In this document: piece by piece, positions 6,950-14,716 of the stretch
Layout: every line of letters begins with the position of its first letter
Numbering within the stretch: position 1 is the first letter of the stretch
Assembly: GCF_021531315.1 (NCBI RefSeq)
Contig: NZ_JAFBIQ010000025.1
Coordinates: 1-32,364, forward strand
DNA from: Oscillibacter valericigenes
Lineage (GTDB): Bacteria; Bacillota; Clostridia; Oscillospirales; Oscillospiraceae
Direction of reading: 5' to 3'
Length of the DNA: 32,364 nt
Position numbers and translations under genes: made by a program
Notes under the pieces: generated by a model
What the model saw: only the letters and a program-made list of their open reading frames with translations
Told to the model about the DNA's origin: nothing
Database searches by the model: none

Positions 6950-7831
6950 ATGAAAAAGACGCGGTATATCCCATACGGATACACAATGCGCAATGGTAGA
7001 ACGGTCATCTCCGGAGAAGAAGCAGAAGTTATCAGAGAAATTTTCAAATCGTATCTGAACGGAGCTTCCTTGAAAGCGATTGCTGACGAGTTGACCGACC
7101 ACCAGATTCCTTATACGCAAAAGAGCGCTATATGGGATAAGGCCCGTATTGCAAGGATCATCGACAACGCCAAATATGCAGGAACAGAAGAATATGATCC
7201 CATCATAGATGAGGAAATGTACGAGGCGGCAGTTAACCTGAAAATCGCTCGTCAGTGTAATGCTTGCGAAAAGGAAAACGATGCCATCGACCTGCTCCGA
7301 GAATTCGTTCGGTGTGACAGCTGCGGACACCCGATGAAACGCCGCATCAACGCAAAGCATCACATTCGAGAAAGCTGGAACTGTACCAATGGTGAATGCG
7401 GCATCAGAGTCCGCATCAGCGATACCCAACTCATCGAAACCATTACAGTCCTCATCAATCGGGTCATCCTCAATGACCATCTGCTCCAGCCGAAGCCCAA
7501 GAAACGGTATGAGCCAGATGCGAAGGTCACCAAGGTAGGAAATGATATCGCTCTGGAGCTGGAGCGTGACGCTCCAAACGAGGAGTTCATCATCGAAAAG
7601 ACCATCGAGATGGCAGCGCTCATGTACGAGCAGAGCAATGCCAAGTTGAACCTCACAGTATCGCTCGCAAGAAAGCTGGCACGAACGATGGTCACGCAGG
7701 ATGAATTCAATCGAGATTACTTTACCGCCCTCGCCTCATACATCACACTCGGTGAACAAGGCAAGGTGGTACTTCATACTAAGACAGAAACGGAGGTTAC
7801 GCTGGACGATGGAAGTAACGAAAGTTCCTAA
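6950..7831 (+). CDS. Recombinase-family protein lacking the catalytic domain (middle of triple cassette)
   Basis: A 293-residue protein that begins directly with the recombinase domain (PYGYTMRNGRTVISGEEAEV, typical of the segment after the resolvase core) and continues with a zinc ribbon (CDSC at about 121-124, then CTNGEC at about 143-148) and a helical tail. There is no resolvase domain and no catalytic serine, so it cannot cut DNA by this chemistry. A good ribosome site (AGGAGG) and a tight fit between two recombinases argue that it is a real gene, not a broken end. It probably binds att DNA as an accessory subunit, which is inference. It overlaps the next gene by 23 nt. Confidence 0.85.
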   Translation: MKKTRYIPYGYTMRNGRTVISGEEAEVIREIFKSYLNGASLKAIADELTDHQIPYTQKSAIWDKARIARIIDNAKYAGTEEYDPIIDEEMYEAAVNLKIARQCNACEKENDAIDLLREFVRCDSCGHPMKRRINAKHHIRESWNCTNGECGIRVRISDTQLIETITVLINRVILNDHLLQPKPKKRYEPDAKVTKVGNDIALELERDAPNEEFIIEKTIEMAALMYEQSNAKLNLTVSLARKLARTMVTQDEFNRDYFTALASYITLGEQGKVVLHTKTETEVTLDDGSNESS

Positions 7832-9440
7832 AAAAATCGTCACTGTCATAGAGCCAAAACGCTCCATGACAGTAGACAAAGAAAAATACAGGCAGAAGAA
7901 GGTTGCCGCATACTGCCGTGTCTCGACAGACAGCGAAGAGCAGCTCGTCTCCTACGCCAACCAAAAGAAGGTGTACACCGAGATGATCGCCAGCCGCAAA
8001 GATTGGTGCTTTGCAGGTCTCTTCGCTGACGAGGGTAAGTCCGGCACAAGAGCCGACAAGCGTCCCGAGTTCAATAAAATGATCAACGACTGTCTGGCCG
8101 GGAAGATCGATTACATCATCACCAAATCCGTATCCCGCTTTGCGAGAAATACGGTAGACTGCCTCGACTATGTCCGAATGCTCAAGTCCAAAGGCATCGG
8201 CGTCTATTTTGAGGAGCAGCAGATCGACACACTCAAGACAGACAGCGAGCTGTATCTGGTCATCTATGCTGGCTTCGCACAGTCCGAATCCGAAAGCATC
8301 AGTAAGAACATTACTTGGAGCGTTCGCAAGAAGTTCGAGGAAGGAACACCAGTGTTCATATACAAGCGGTTCCTTGGCTATAAAAAGGGTGCTGACGGTG
8401 AGCCTGAGATCGTACCGAGTGAAGCGGCCATCGTGGAACGTATCTTCAATCTCTATCTGGCTGGAGAAACCGTGGACAATATTTCCAAGATGATGCAGGC
8501 TGAGAACTATGATATCCCCGGCAAAACCATCAGCTTTAGCAAGGGCATGATCATGAATATGCTCTCCAACGAACGATACTGCGGAGATGTGATCCTGCAA
8601 AAATCCGTCACCGTTGACTGCATCGAAAAGAAGCGGAAGAAGAACACCGGAGAAGCTCCAATGTACTATGTTCAGAATAACCACCCAGCCATCATCGACA
8701 GAGTGACCTTCAACAAGGTTCAGGAAGAACTGGCCAGGCGAAAAACCAAAACGCCAGGATCTGCAAAGAGTTCCATCACATCCACCGGAAAGTATTCTCG
8801 CTACGCCCTGACCGATGTGCTCATCTGCGGCACCTGCGGTACCCGCTATCGCCGCGTGACATGGTCAAGAAATGGTACCAAGCGCATCGTGTGGCGCTGT
8901 ATCAGCCGACTGGACTACGGCAAGAAATATTGCAGCGATTCCCCCACCATTATGGAGGACAAGTTGCAGGAATCCATCGTTCGAGCGGTCAACAAGTTCA
9001 ACAAGCAGGATAACGCCACCTATAAGGCACTCATGAGAGCAACCATCAGCGAAGCCCTCGGCCTTAATGGAGATCCGGAAGAAGTAGATATGTTGGAGCG
9101 AAAGATCGAAGCCTTAAACAATAAGATGCTGGCCCTTGTCAATGAGAGTGTCAGTTCTGGCGATGGTATCGAGGCCCACGAAAGCGAGTTCATGACACTG
9201 TCGCAGGAAGCAGAACTCCTCAAGCAGCGTATAGCAGCCATTCAGGAAAGCACCGCCAAGGATAACGGTGAGCAGAACCGTCTCGAGCAGATTCAAGCTA
9301 TCATTGCCGAACGAGAAAGTAAGTGCATGGAGTATGATGATTCCATCGTCCGCCAGATGGTAGAATGTATTAAGGTTTATCCTGGCGGCAAGCTGGAAAT
9401 CATCTTCGGTGGCGGATACCTTGTCGAAGAATCCGTCTAA
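7809..9440 (+). CDS. Large serine recombinase 3 of the triple cassette
   Basis: A 543-residue serine recombinase. The resolvase domain is about residues 30-180 with nucleophile Ser39 in YCRVST and the motif SRFARNT. The recombinase domain follows (about 190-300), then a zinc ribbon beginning CGTCG, then a long coiled coil near 410-500. The ATG at 7809 follows GGAGG by 13 nt and overlaps the end of the preceding gene by 23 nt, which suggests translational coupling; an upstream in-frame ATG at 7701 lies deep inside the previous gene and is less likely. It is distinct in sequence from recombinase 1, so the two may form a heteromeric integrase. Catalytic residues are intact. Confidence 0.91.
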   Translation: MEVTKVPKKIVTVIEPKRSMTVDKEKYRQKKVAAYCRVSTDSEEQLVSYANQKKVYTEMIASRKDWCFAGLFADEGKSGTRADKRPEFNKMINDCLAGKIDYIITKSVSRFARNTVDCLDYVRMLKSKGIGVYFEEQQIDTLKTDSELYLVIYAGFAQSESESISKNITWSVRKKFEEGTPVFIYKRFLGYKKGADGEPEIVPSEAAIVERIFNLYLAGETVDNISKMMQAENYDIPGKTISFSKGMIMNMLSNERYCGDVILQKSVTVDCIEKKRKKNTGEAPMYYVQNNHPAIIDRVTFNKVQEELARRKTKTPGSAKSSITSTGKYSRYALTDVLICGTCGTRYRRVTWSRNGTKRIVWRCISRLDYGKKYCSDSPTIMEDKLQESIVRAVNKFNKQDNATYKALMRATISEALGLNGDPEEVDMLERKIEALNNKMLALVNESVSSGDGIEAHESEFMTLSQEAELLKQRIAAIQESTAKDNGEQNRLEQIQAIIAERESKCMEYDDSIVRQMVECIKVYPGGKLEIIFGGGYLVEESV

Positions 9441-9451
9441 GCGTAGGAGAT

Positions 9452-9480
9452 TGAGGGATCATCCCTCTTTCTCTTTCTTT
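9452..9480 (+). terminator. Terminator-like repeat after the recombinase cassette
   Basis: GAGGGAT-C-ATCCCTC followed by a T-rich stretch (TTCTCTTTCTTTATTT). The loop is only 1 nt as drawn, so 2 or 3 inner pairs would open. It sits between convergent genes and overlaps the end of the minus-strand gene at 9459. Confidence 0.4.
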
Positions 9481-9653
9481 ATTTCATCGTGGATGTTCTT
9501 CTGAATCGCATCGAGAAGGGCGACCTTTTGCTCTGGTGAACATTCCAACCTTGAGATGTAATTATAAATCAACTGTGCATAGACAGTTGCAACGCACTTG
9601 CCAAGTTCCTCCTGACCTTCCTTTGAACCCAGCAAATGAATGATTACTTCCAT
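9459..9653 (-). CDS. Small helical protein of unknown function
   Basis: A 64-residue protein not matched to a family I know. A strong ribosome site (GAGGAG) lies 8 nt before the ATG at 9653. The sequence is predicted almost all helical (ELGKCVATVYAQLIYNYISR, then SPEQKVALLDAIQKNIHDEI) with a charged end KKEKEG. It has no membrane segment. It is transcribed against the recombinase cassette and away from the HipB-like gene. Size and position are those of small regulators on mobile elements, but nothing in the sequence shows a DNA-binding motif. Confidence 0.55.
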   Translation of the reverse strand: MEVIIHLLGSKEGQEELGKCVATVYAQLIYNYISRLECSPEQKVALLDAIQKNIHDEIKKEKEG

Positions 9654-9763
9654 AGGATCTCCTCCTCATCAGGCATAAGGCCGGATGCATATCGGTAAGG
9701 TAGTCAGCACACAATGAAGTATGGGATAATCGCAGACACGCTATCTTTTAATGTCTTTATTTA

Positions 9764-9792
9764 TTGACAATTATAGATGTATCGTCTATAAT
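9764..9792 (+). promoter_or_regulatory. Consensus promoter with operator inverted repeat for the HipBA-like pair
   Basis: TTGACA (9764-9769), 17 nt, TATAAT (9787-9792): a perfect sigma-70 consensus. Within it, TTATAGA (9771-9777) and TCTATAA (9785-9791) form a perfect 7-bp inverted repeat with a 7-nt spacer that covers the spacer and the -10 box. Antitoxins of this family repress their own promoter, so this is the expected operator. Confidence 0.75.
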
Positions 9793-9828
9793 AACAAGCA
9801 CAAAGATGATGTGGAGGTGGTGTGCAGA

Positions 9829-10137
9829 ATGGGACGAAAGAGTGTTGCTGTGCTGCCGCAGACGCAGGCAATTTTAGAACAGCTGGGAGAACAGATCAAA
9901 CTTGCCAGATTACGGCGGCATCTGTCTGCCGAATTGGTCGCGGAAAGAGCTGGTGTGAGCCGAGCCACAGTGTGGAATGTTGAAAAGGGAAACCCCTCTG
10001 TCGCGATTGGGATCTATGCCGCAGTTCTGCACGCACTGAACAATATGGATAAAGACCTTCTGCTCGTTGCAAAGGATGATGAGCTGGGGCGTAAACTCCA
10101 AGACCTTGAGCTTACCACGCGCAAGAGAGCACCATGA
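9829..10137 (+). CDS. HipB-like XRE antitoxin/regulator
   Basis: A 102-residue protein with an XRE helix-turn-helix at about residues 20-75 (LRRHLSAELVAERAGVSRAT is the core). The tail DELGRKLQDLELTTRKR is typical of HipB-like antitoxins. The start at 9829 is chosen because GGAGGTGG lies 9-16 nt upstream; an in-frame ATG at 9751 lies upstream of the promoter and is excluded. It is followed 17 nt later by a HipA-like kinase, giving the usual antitoxin-toxin order. It should bind the inverted repeat at 9771-9791 and neutralise the kinase by complex formation, as known for HipBA. Confidence 0.87.
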   Translation: MGRKSVAVLPQTQAILEQLGEQIKLARLRRHLSAELVAERAGVSRATVWNVEKGNPSVAIGIYAAVLHALNNMDKDLLLVAKDDELGRKLQDLELTTRKRAP

Positions 10138-10154
10138 AACGGAGGTGATTAACC

Positions 10155-11417
10155 GTGGCGTCAAACCAAAAAGTAATTTATGTCTATGAGAGCTTCAGAT
10201 CTACAACGCCAAACTTCCTGGGGACTCTCTTCGTGGAGAATGTCCGTGGCCGGGAGAGCTACTCATTTGAATATGATGCTGACTGGTTAAAAAGCAGCGC
10301 AAACTACATGTATCTCGACCCGGATCTTCAGCTGTATGCCGGTCGGCAGTATCCCACCGGTGCAAAAAATGTGTTCGGCCTTTTCGCTGACTCTTCCCCC
10401 GACCGCTGGGGCCGCCTGCTGATGACGCGCAGAGAAAGAATACTTGCTGAACAGGAAGGACGGAAGCCTCGAAAACTCTTAGACAGCGACTTCCTGTTGG
10501 GCGTCTACGACGAGACTCGGATGGGCGCGATCCGCTTCAAGCTGGACAAAGACGGCCCGTTCCTTTCGGATGATTCAAAAACCCCGACGCCTCCCTGGAC
10601 CAGCTTGCGAACGCTGGAGGAAGCCTCCCGTCAATTCGAAAACGATGAGTCCGGTCTCGAGCAGAAATGGATCAATCAGCTCATCAAGCCCGGTTCCTCG
10701 CTGGGCGGCGCTCGTCCGAAGGCCACCGTTCTGGACACAAGCGAAAATCTGTGGATCGCCAAGTTTCCGTCCAAGCACGACGATGTTAATGTGGGCGCAT
10801 GGGAAAAGGTCACCCATGACCTTGCAAGACTTTGCGGCTTGGATGTTCCCGAGTCCATGCTGATCGACTTCTCCAAGTACGGAAGCACCTTCCTTGTACG
10901 ACGGTTTGACCGGAATGGTGCTGTGCGGATTCATTTCGCATCCGCCATGACAATGCTCGGAAAAACGGATGGGGCATCGGCTGCGGACGGCTCCAGTTAT
11001 CTTGAACTGGTGTCCTTTATCAAGGCCAACGGCGCTGCTCCCAAGAGAGATTTGACAGAGCTATGGAAGCGGATCGTGTTCAATATGGCTGTTTCCAATA
11101 CGGATGACCACATGAGGAATCATGGCTTTATCCTCAAGGCGGATGGCTGGCATCTCTCACCCTTGTACGATGTAAACCCCGTCCCGGAGGGTGACGAGCT
11201 GTCCCTCTGCGTAAACGAGGACGATGCGACGATTTCCCTCGACCTTGCGCTGGAGATCGCACCGTATTGTGAGATCAGCACCAAGGACGCAACTGCTATG
11301 GCGGCGGATGTCCTGAAAACCGTCCGAGAAAACTGGAATCGTCTGGCAGCGGAATGCGGATTAAGCCGGAGCGCACAGGAATATATGCGGCCGGCCTTCT
11401 CGCTGGCTCTTGAATAA
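10155..11417 (+). CDS. HipA-like serine/threonine kinase toxin
   Basis: A 420-residue HipA-family kinase. The start is GTG at 10155 behind GGAGGTG. Visible motifs are the loop SSLGGARPKA (181-190), where Ser182 corresponds to the autophosphorylated Ser150 of E. coli HipA, the ATP lysine Lys203 in WIAKFPS, the catalytic NTDDHMRNHGF (Asp317) and the metal-binding LYDVNP (Asp339). The N-terminal region (1-130) matches the HipA N1/couple_HipA domain (FGLFADSSPDRWGR). HipA toxins phosphorylate a tRNA synthetase or another translation factor; which target is used here cannot be read from sequence. Paired with the HipB-like gene, it may stabilise the mobile element. All kinase residues appear intact. 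Confidence 0.92.
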   Translation: MASNQKVIYVYESFRSTTPNFLGTLFVENVRGRESYSFEYDADWLKSSANYMYLDPDLQLYAGRQYPTGAKNVFGLFADSSPDRWGRLLMTRRERILAEQEGRKPRKLLDSDFLLGVYDETRMGAIRFKLDKDGPFLSDDSKTPTPPWTSLRTLEEASRQFENDESGLEQKWINQLIKPGSSLGGARPKATVLDTSENLWIAKFPSKHDDVNVGAWEKVTHDLARLCGLDVPESMLIDFSKYGSTFLVRRFDRNGAVRIHFASAMTMLGKTDGASAADGSSYLELVSFIKANGAAPKRDLTELWKRIVFNMAVSNTDDHMRNHGFILKADGWHLSPLYDVNPVPEGDELSLCVNEDDATISLDLALEIAPYCEISTKDATAMAADVLKTVRENWNRLAAECGLSRSAQEYMRPAFSLALE

Positions 11418-11437
11418 CACAGCTTGATTCACCATCG

Positions 11438-11470
11438 GATCTCCCTTCGAGCAAGGGGGATCTTTTTTTG
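11438..11470 (+). terminator. Intrinsic terminator after hipA-like gene
   Basis: GATCTCCCTT, loop CGAGC, AAGGGGGATC with one G-U pair, followed by a run of seven T residues. It lies 21 nt after the kinase stop and faces the end of the convergent minus-strand cassette. Confidence 0.8.
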
Positions 11471-11502
11471 CCAGTCACAAGCCAAAGAGCATTCCGCGCG
11501 TG

Positions 11503-12357
11503 CTATTCCTCAAGGACAGGATCATCTGCAAGCGGTTCTTCATTTTCCTCTACGAAATCATCTTCTACCGCAACCTTCCCAGAATGCAGCTTCGTCATTC
11601 GTAAGGTGTACTTGCATTTTCGGTTATATGCAACAAGCATAGCTTCGGCATAGCCGAGAGAGCCTGCACCGCGCTCTTTAGCAATACGAGAAAGCTGACG
11701 AACAGACATGAAGCCGACCTTTTCCTTAAAGGTTTCATCACGAAGCTGATCGCCAAATGCCACGACCATCTTTGCAACGCCAGCCAATACATTTGCACCG
11801 AGAGAGTCGATATCTCCCTCCCATGTACCAACGCAGAGCCGCAAAGTTCGGTCAAGCACATGGTAACCATATTTGGTGTAGATCCGCTCCAGCGTAGCAA
11901 CCGCACAGATCATGCCATATGCTTTGGTCGGCCCGATAGAAAGAGAATAGGATTCTACCAGCCGCTTAATAACGAGCTGCTGTTCATTTCCCGCTTCGAT
12001 ATTTGCCATGAATATCTCGTAAGGCTTCAGCGGCCGCACATGCTTCATCTGATTTGCAAAAATGTCCGCTTCGTTCTTGTAATCTAAGCTGTCATAAATC
12101 ATGCACCAAACAGGAGTTTCCCGCGAACCGGATACAGTAGCAACGATCTCTATGGTGTGCTGACCATTAAAGACATAGTTGACACCATCACGGCGGCTCA
12201 CCTTTACCGGGTTGATTTGGTTCAGGTCGAAATCCTCGATGGCTTTTTCAACCTGAGCCTGAGACAATGGCCGCTGGTATTCCTGATTAGATACGAGATT
12301 TTTGATCGGGATCTGCTCGAAGTGGACATTCGGAACAAATCTGCTGAAGTCTTGCAT
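11503..12357 (-). CDS. ParB/sulfiredoxin-fold protein 2, end of minus-strand cassette
   Basis: A 284-residue protein. The N-terminal domain (about 12-110) looks like the ParB/Srx nuclease-like fold: a conserved start (QIPIKNLVSNQEYQRPLSQAQ), then NPVKVSRRDGVNYVFNGQHTIE, in which NGQHT replaces the classic DGxHR motif. The rest is helical, with an acidic end (EENEEPLADDPVLEE). Unlike partition ParB proteins it lacks an obvious ParB-type helix-turn-helix. Its ATG overlaps the stop of the upstream ParB-like gene by one nucleotide (TAATG), so the two are co-translated. Proteins of this shape occur on Firmicutes mobile elements with unknown roles. An NTP-dependent DNA-binding role is possible by family. 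Confidence 0.75.
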   Translation of the reverse strand: MQDFSRFVPNVHFEQIPIKNLVSNQEYQRPLSQAQVEKAIEDFDLNQINPVKVSRRDGVNYVFNGQHTIEIVATVSGSRETPVWCMIYDSLDYKNEADIFANQMKHVRPLKPYEIFMANIEAGNEQQLVIKRLVESYSLSIGPTKAYGMICAVATLERIYTKYGYHVLDRTLRLCVGTWEGDIDSLGANVLAGVAKMVVAFGDQLRDETFKEKVGFMSVRQLSRIAKERGAGSLGYAEAMLVAYNRKCKYTLRMTKLHSGKVAVEDDFVEENEEPLADDPVLEE

Positions 12358-13295
12358 TAGTCTACCTCCCTGATATCTGAGAGCATCTCGGACACCTTCT
12401 CCTGTAGTGATAGCAGTGCTTCCTCGAGTCTGCTTTTTGCGCCCGTGGATGCAGCATTCATGTCCGCATTGTTTCTGGCTCTTTCAATGGAACTGACCCA
12501 CGACGGAACTGTAAGAGTCAAACCGGCGATTTCAGCATCTGGATCGTGCATAGGTGTAATTTTGATAAGTGGTAAAGTCACCTGCATAGGTTCGACTGGC
12601 TCCTCGTCTGTATCAGCAAATTCTTTTCGCGTATCACTATAACTGGTGAAGGGGTGTTGCAGGTCCTCAGGTTTTGACCCAATTCGCCTGATCTCTTCCG
12701 GAGGCATTTTCGAAAGGGCCACAAGGTTCTCGTGAGATATTTTGAAAGTGCCAGAAAGCACTTTGCCAGGAAGTTCGGGGTCTGCCTGTCCAACAACGTC
12801 TAATGCCTTACTGAAGATCGCATACTTCTGCACAGATCCAGTAGATACATTGTATTGAGCGCTGAACTTCTGGGCTGTGCGCCGAAAAGTATCGCCTCGC
12901 TCACCCTTGTTTCTCCGCTTATACTGGTTGAACCCATTGATGTTGGGCGGATGCTTACGCGCTACTTTCTCAAGTTCATACTGCTTTCCAATGAGATATC
13001 GTCTGGTTTCCTCCGTGATATTTCGGCGGCCGAGCTGATTGCTGCAGATCCAGACAATCGCTTGCTCTCGGTTCTCAAATGGCATCTTCCGTACAGCATA
13101 GGGGATGTGCAGCCGGTTACATATCTCGTAGCGATTATGGCCATCAATGATGATGTTATTCCATGTGATGATCGGCTCTCTGCAACCGTCTACTGTAAGA
13201 TTTACTTCGAGTTGAAGATACTCATCTTTCCGTAGAGGTCGAATGAGTGTCTTAAATTCCGGGTCGATCTCCAACACCGCAAATCCTTTATCCAT
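12357..13295 (-). CDS. ParB-like nuclease-fold protein 1
   Basis: A 312-residue protein (start at 13295, MDKGFAVLEIDPEF). Residues about 10-85 form a ParB-N-like domain with the motif IIIDGHNRYEICNRLHIPY, which carries the DGHNRYE signature, followed by a helical region (IVWICSNQLGRRNITEETRR) and a helical C-terminus likely to be coiled coil (about 270-310). A longer start at 13316 is possible, but 13295 gives the same 8-nt overlap with the previous gene (ATGGATAA) seen at three other junctions in this cassette, and a GAGGAG site lies upstream. The protein could bind DNA and act in partition, transfer or recombination control. The call rests on motif and order. Confidence 0.78.
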   Translation of the reverse strand: MDKGFAVLEIDPEFKTLIRPLRKDEYLQLEVNLTVDGCREPIITWNNIIIDGHNRYEICNRLHIPYAVRKMPFENREQAIVWICSNQLGRRNITEETRRYLIGKQYELEKVARKHPPNINGFNQYKRRNKGERGDTFRRTAQKFSAQYNVSTGSVQKYAIFSKALDVVGQADPELPGKVLSGTFKISHENLVALSKMPPEEIRRIGSKPEDLQHPFTSYSDTRKEFADTDEEPVEPMQVTLPLIKITPMHDPDAEIAGLTLTVPSWVSSIERARNNADMNAASTGAKSRLEEALLSLQEKVSEMLSDIREVD

Positions 13296-13677
13296 CGCTG
13301 GGAGGTCTCCTCTCATTTTTCTTTAAGGTTTTCATGGAGAAATAGGCTACTCTGTTTGCAACATCCACCTCTCCGCTCATACGATAACTGTATTGGAAGT
13401 CGAGAGTACCGATCATGTTGACCAAAGCACACAGGAGTGTATTACTGTAGAACTCAATAGAATAATGGCGTGATGTTTGAACCAACTTCACTCGGTTGGA
13501 GGTGCCACCAGCGAGGGGCCGATCTGAGCCAAGTACAGCAATGAACATTTCTTCTGGATTGACCAGAAATTGAACATATTGCGGATTCCCCATTTTGTTC
13601 AGGGTGGACTTATGTATGCGAAAGCGATTCCACTTTAAGTCAATGGTCATGATCGCGCTGTTATCCGTACTACCCAT
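13288..13677 (-). CDS. Stand-alone copy of a recombinase-linked domain (129 residues)
   Basis: A 129-residue protein of no family I can name. It appears to be a minimal copy of the domain at the C-terminus of the neighbouring 630-residue recombinase and in the 268-residue protein. The shared order is: beta segment with hydrophobic ends (NRFRIHKSTLNKMG), then YVQFLVNPEEMFIAVLGSD (compare VQLLINRESHILALRP and VELLIHPGLRKLAVRR), a polar gap, then an ALVNMIGTLDFQYSYRMSGEV block (compare FELMDWNIDYRYKLIGKVI). This match was seen by eye. It is coupled to both neighbours by 8-nt overlaps (ATGGGTAG upstream, ATGGATAA downstream). A DNA- or recombinase-binding adaptor is conceivable. Confidence 0.75.
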   Translation of the reverse strand: MGSTDNSAIMTIDLKWNRFRIHKSTLNKMGNPQYVQFLVNPEEMFIAVLGSDRPLAGGTSNRVKLVQTSRHYSIEFYSNTLLCALVNMIGTLDFQYSYRMSGEVDVANRVAYFSMKTLKKNERRPPSDG

Positions 13678-14476
13678 TTACACTCCCCTCCTGCACAGGT
13701 ACCTCTGGTTGATATGCGGTATGGACTGATGTGACATTTTCCACGGATGCCGTGGAGGATACAGAGCTATCCTTGATTCCATAAATCGCGTATCCGTCAA
13801 AGATATTGATCTGCAGAGATTTCTGGTGTTCACGATAGGGCAAACCGAACTGATCCTTCCAACCGGCTGGGAATACAGGTGTACGCGCAGTCTTGGGCTT
13901 GCCTCCGTCTTTTGCAATACGCTGATAAATCTCGGAGGCGTTCAAGTCGAATACAATCAGATACTCATCATTAGCATGGATGACCTTGCCAATCAGCTTG
14001 TACCTGTAATCAATATTCCAGTCCATCAGCTCAAAGAGCTTTGCAAAGAAGAACTTACCCGTCACCTGACGGGGCCTCCTCTTCCCACCAGATGTGTTGC
14101 ACCACGCGAATGCGTCTCGCTCTGACTCGGCGCAAGGGCGTAGCGCAAGAATGTGCGACTCTCGATTGATCAAGAGCTGGACACAGTCTGCATGGGGAAA
14201 CTTGTTCAAGCAAGCAGTATTGACATAAACTTTGTAATTGTTGAAGGTGATAGACGGCTCGAAAGTATGAGCGAAGAACTCCCTACGAACCACCTGATAC
14301 CCATCAAAATCGAAGTCGTCACTAAGTTCGATCACATCGCCTAGTGCCGATGCGTCGATTGTCATTGGCGTGTCCACATCCTCCTTAAAAGTAATGGTAG
14401 TTTCATCATCGATATTGCCGAATTGAGCATTCTGCAGCATCGGTGGGATGAAAGAAACCTGATTATCTACTTCCAT
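13670..14476 (-). CDS. Second protein carrying the recombinase-linked domain (268 residues)
   Basis: A 268-residue protein, family not recognised. After an acidic N-terminus (1-60) it carries, at about 65-190, the domain shared with the recombinase C-terminus: SITFNNYKVYVNTACLNKFP, VQLLINRESHILALRP, then FAKLFELMDWNIDYRYKLIG and the ending DEYLIVFDLNASEIY (compare DSVFLFDLSEPEIF in the recombinase). The similarity seems to extend into a short PAGWKDQFGLPYREH region (compare PKKLADRFGSDFYSH). The start lies 12 nt after the stop of the 75-residue gene, with an AAGGAGAT ribosome site. No cysteine zinc motif or membrane segment is visible. A structural partner of the recombinase is the best guess. 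Confidence 0.75.
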   Translation of the reverse strand: MEVDNQVSFIPPMLQNAQFGNIDDETTITFKEDVDTPMTIDASALGDVIELSDDFDFDGYQVVRREFFAHTFEPSITFNNYKVYVNTACLNKFPHADCVQLLINRESHILALRPCAESERDAFAWCNTSGGKRRPRQVTGKFFFAKLFELMDWNIDYRYKLIGKVIHANDEYLIVFDLNASEIYQRIAKDGGKPKTARTPVFPAGWKDQFGLPYREHQKSLQINIFDGYAIYGIKDSSVSSTASVENVTSVHTAYQPEVPVQEGSVNG

Positions 14477-14488
14477 TCTGATCTCCTT

Positions 14489-14716
14489 TCATTCGTCTCT
14501 GACAAGATCCAGCGCATCTCCAATCTGGCGTAGGCTCATGATGAGATAGCGACAAAGCCGTCTGAGTTGTTCCGCGTTATACTCTGCCATGATCTCATCC
14601 TGCTCGGCTTCGGACAAATCAGAAAAGCATCTGTTGATATGTATACCATCACGAACCACGCGGTAGTACACTCCATCAAGATTCCGAAAGATTGGAATAT
14701 TGTTTTTTTCAGGCAT
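14489..14716 (-). CDS. Small cassette protein (75 residues)
   Basis: A 75-residue protein, unrecognised. It has a short beta-rich start (IPIFRNLDGVYYRVVRDG) and a helical second half (SEAEQDEIMAEYNAEQLRRL). Its ATG overlaps the end of the recombinase gene by 8 nt (ATGCCTGA), the same geometry as three other junctions in the cassette, which supports it as a real translated gene. It may be a small accessory protein such as an excision or directionality factor, but there is no helix-turn-helix that I can see. Confidence 0.65.
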   Translation of the reverse strand: MPEKNNIPIFRNLDGVYYRVVRDGIHINRCFSDLSEAEQDEIMAEYNAEQLRRLCRYLIMSLRQIGDALDLVRDE

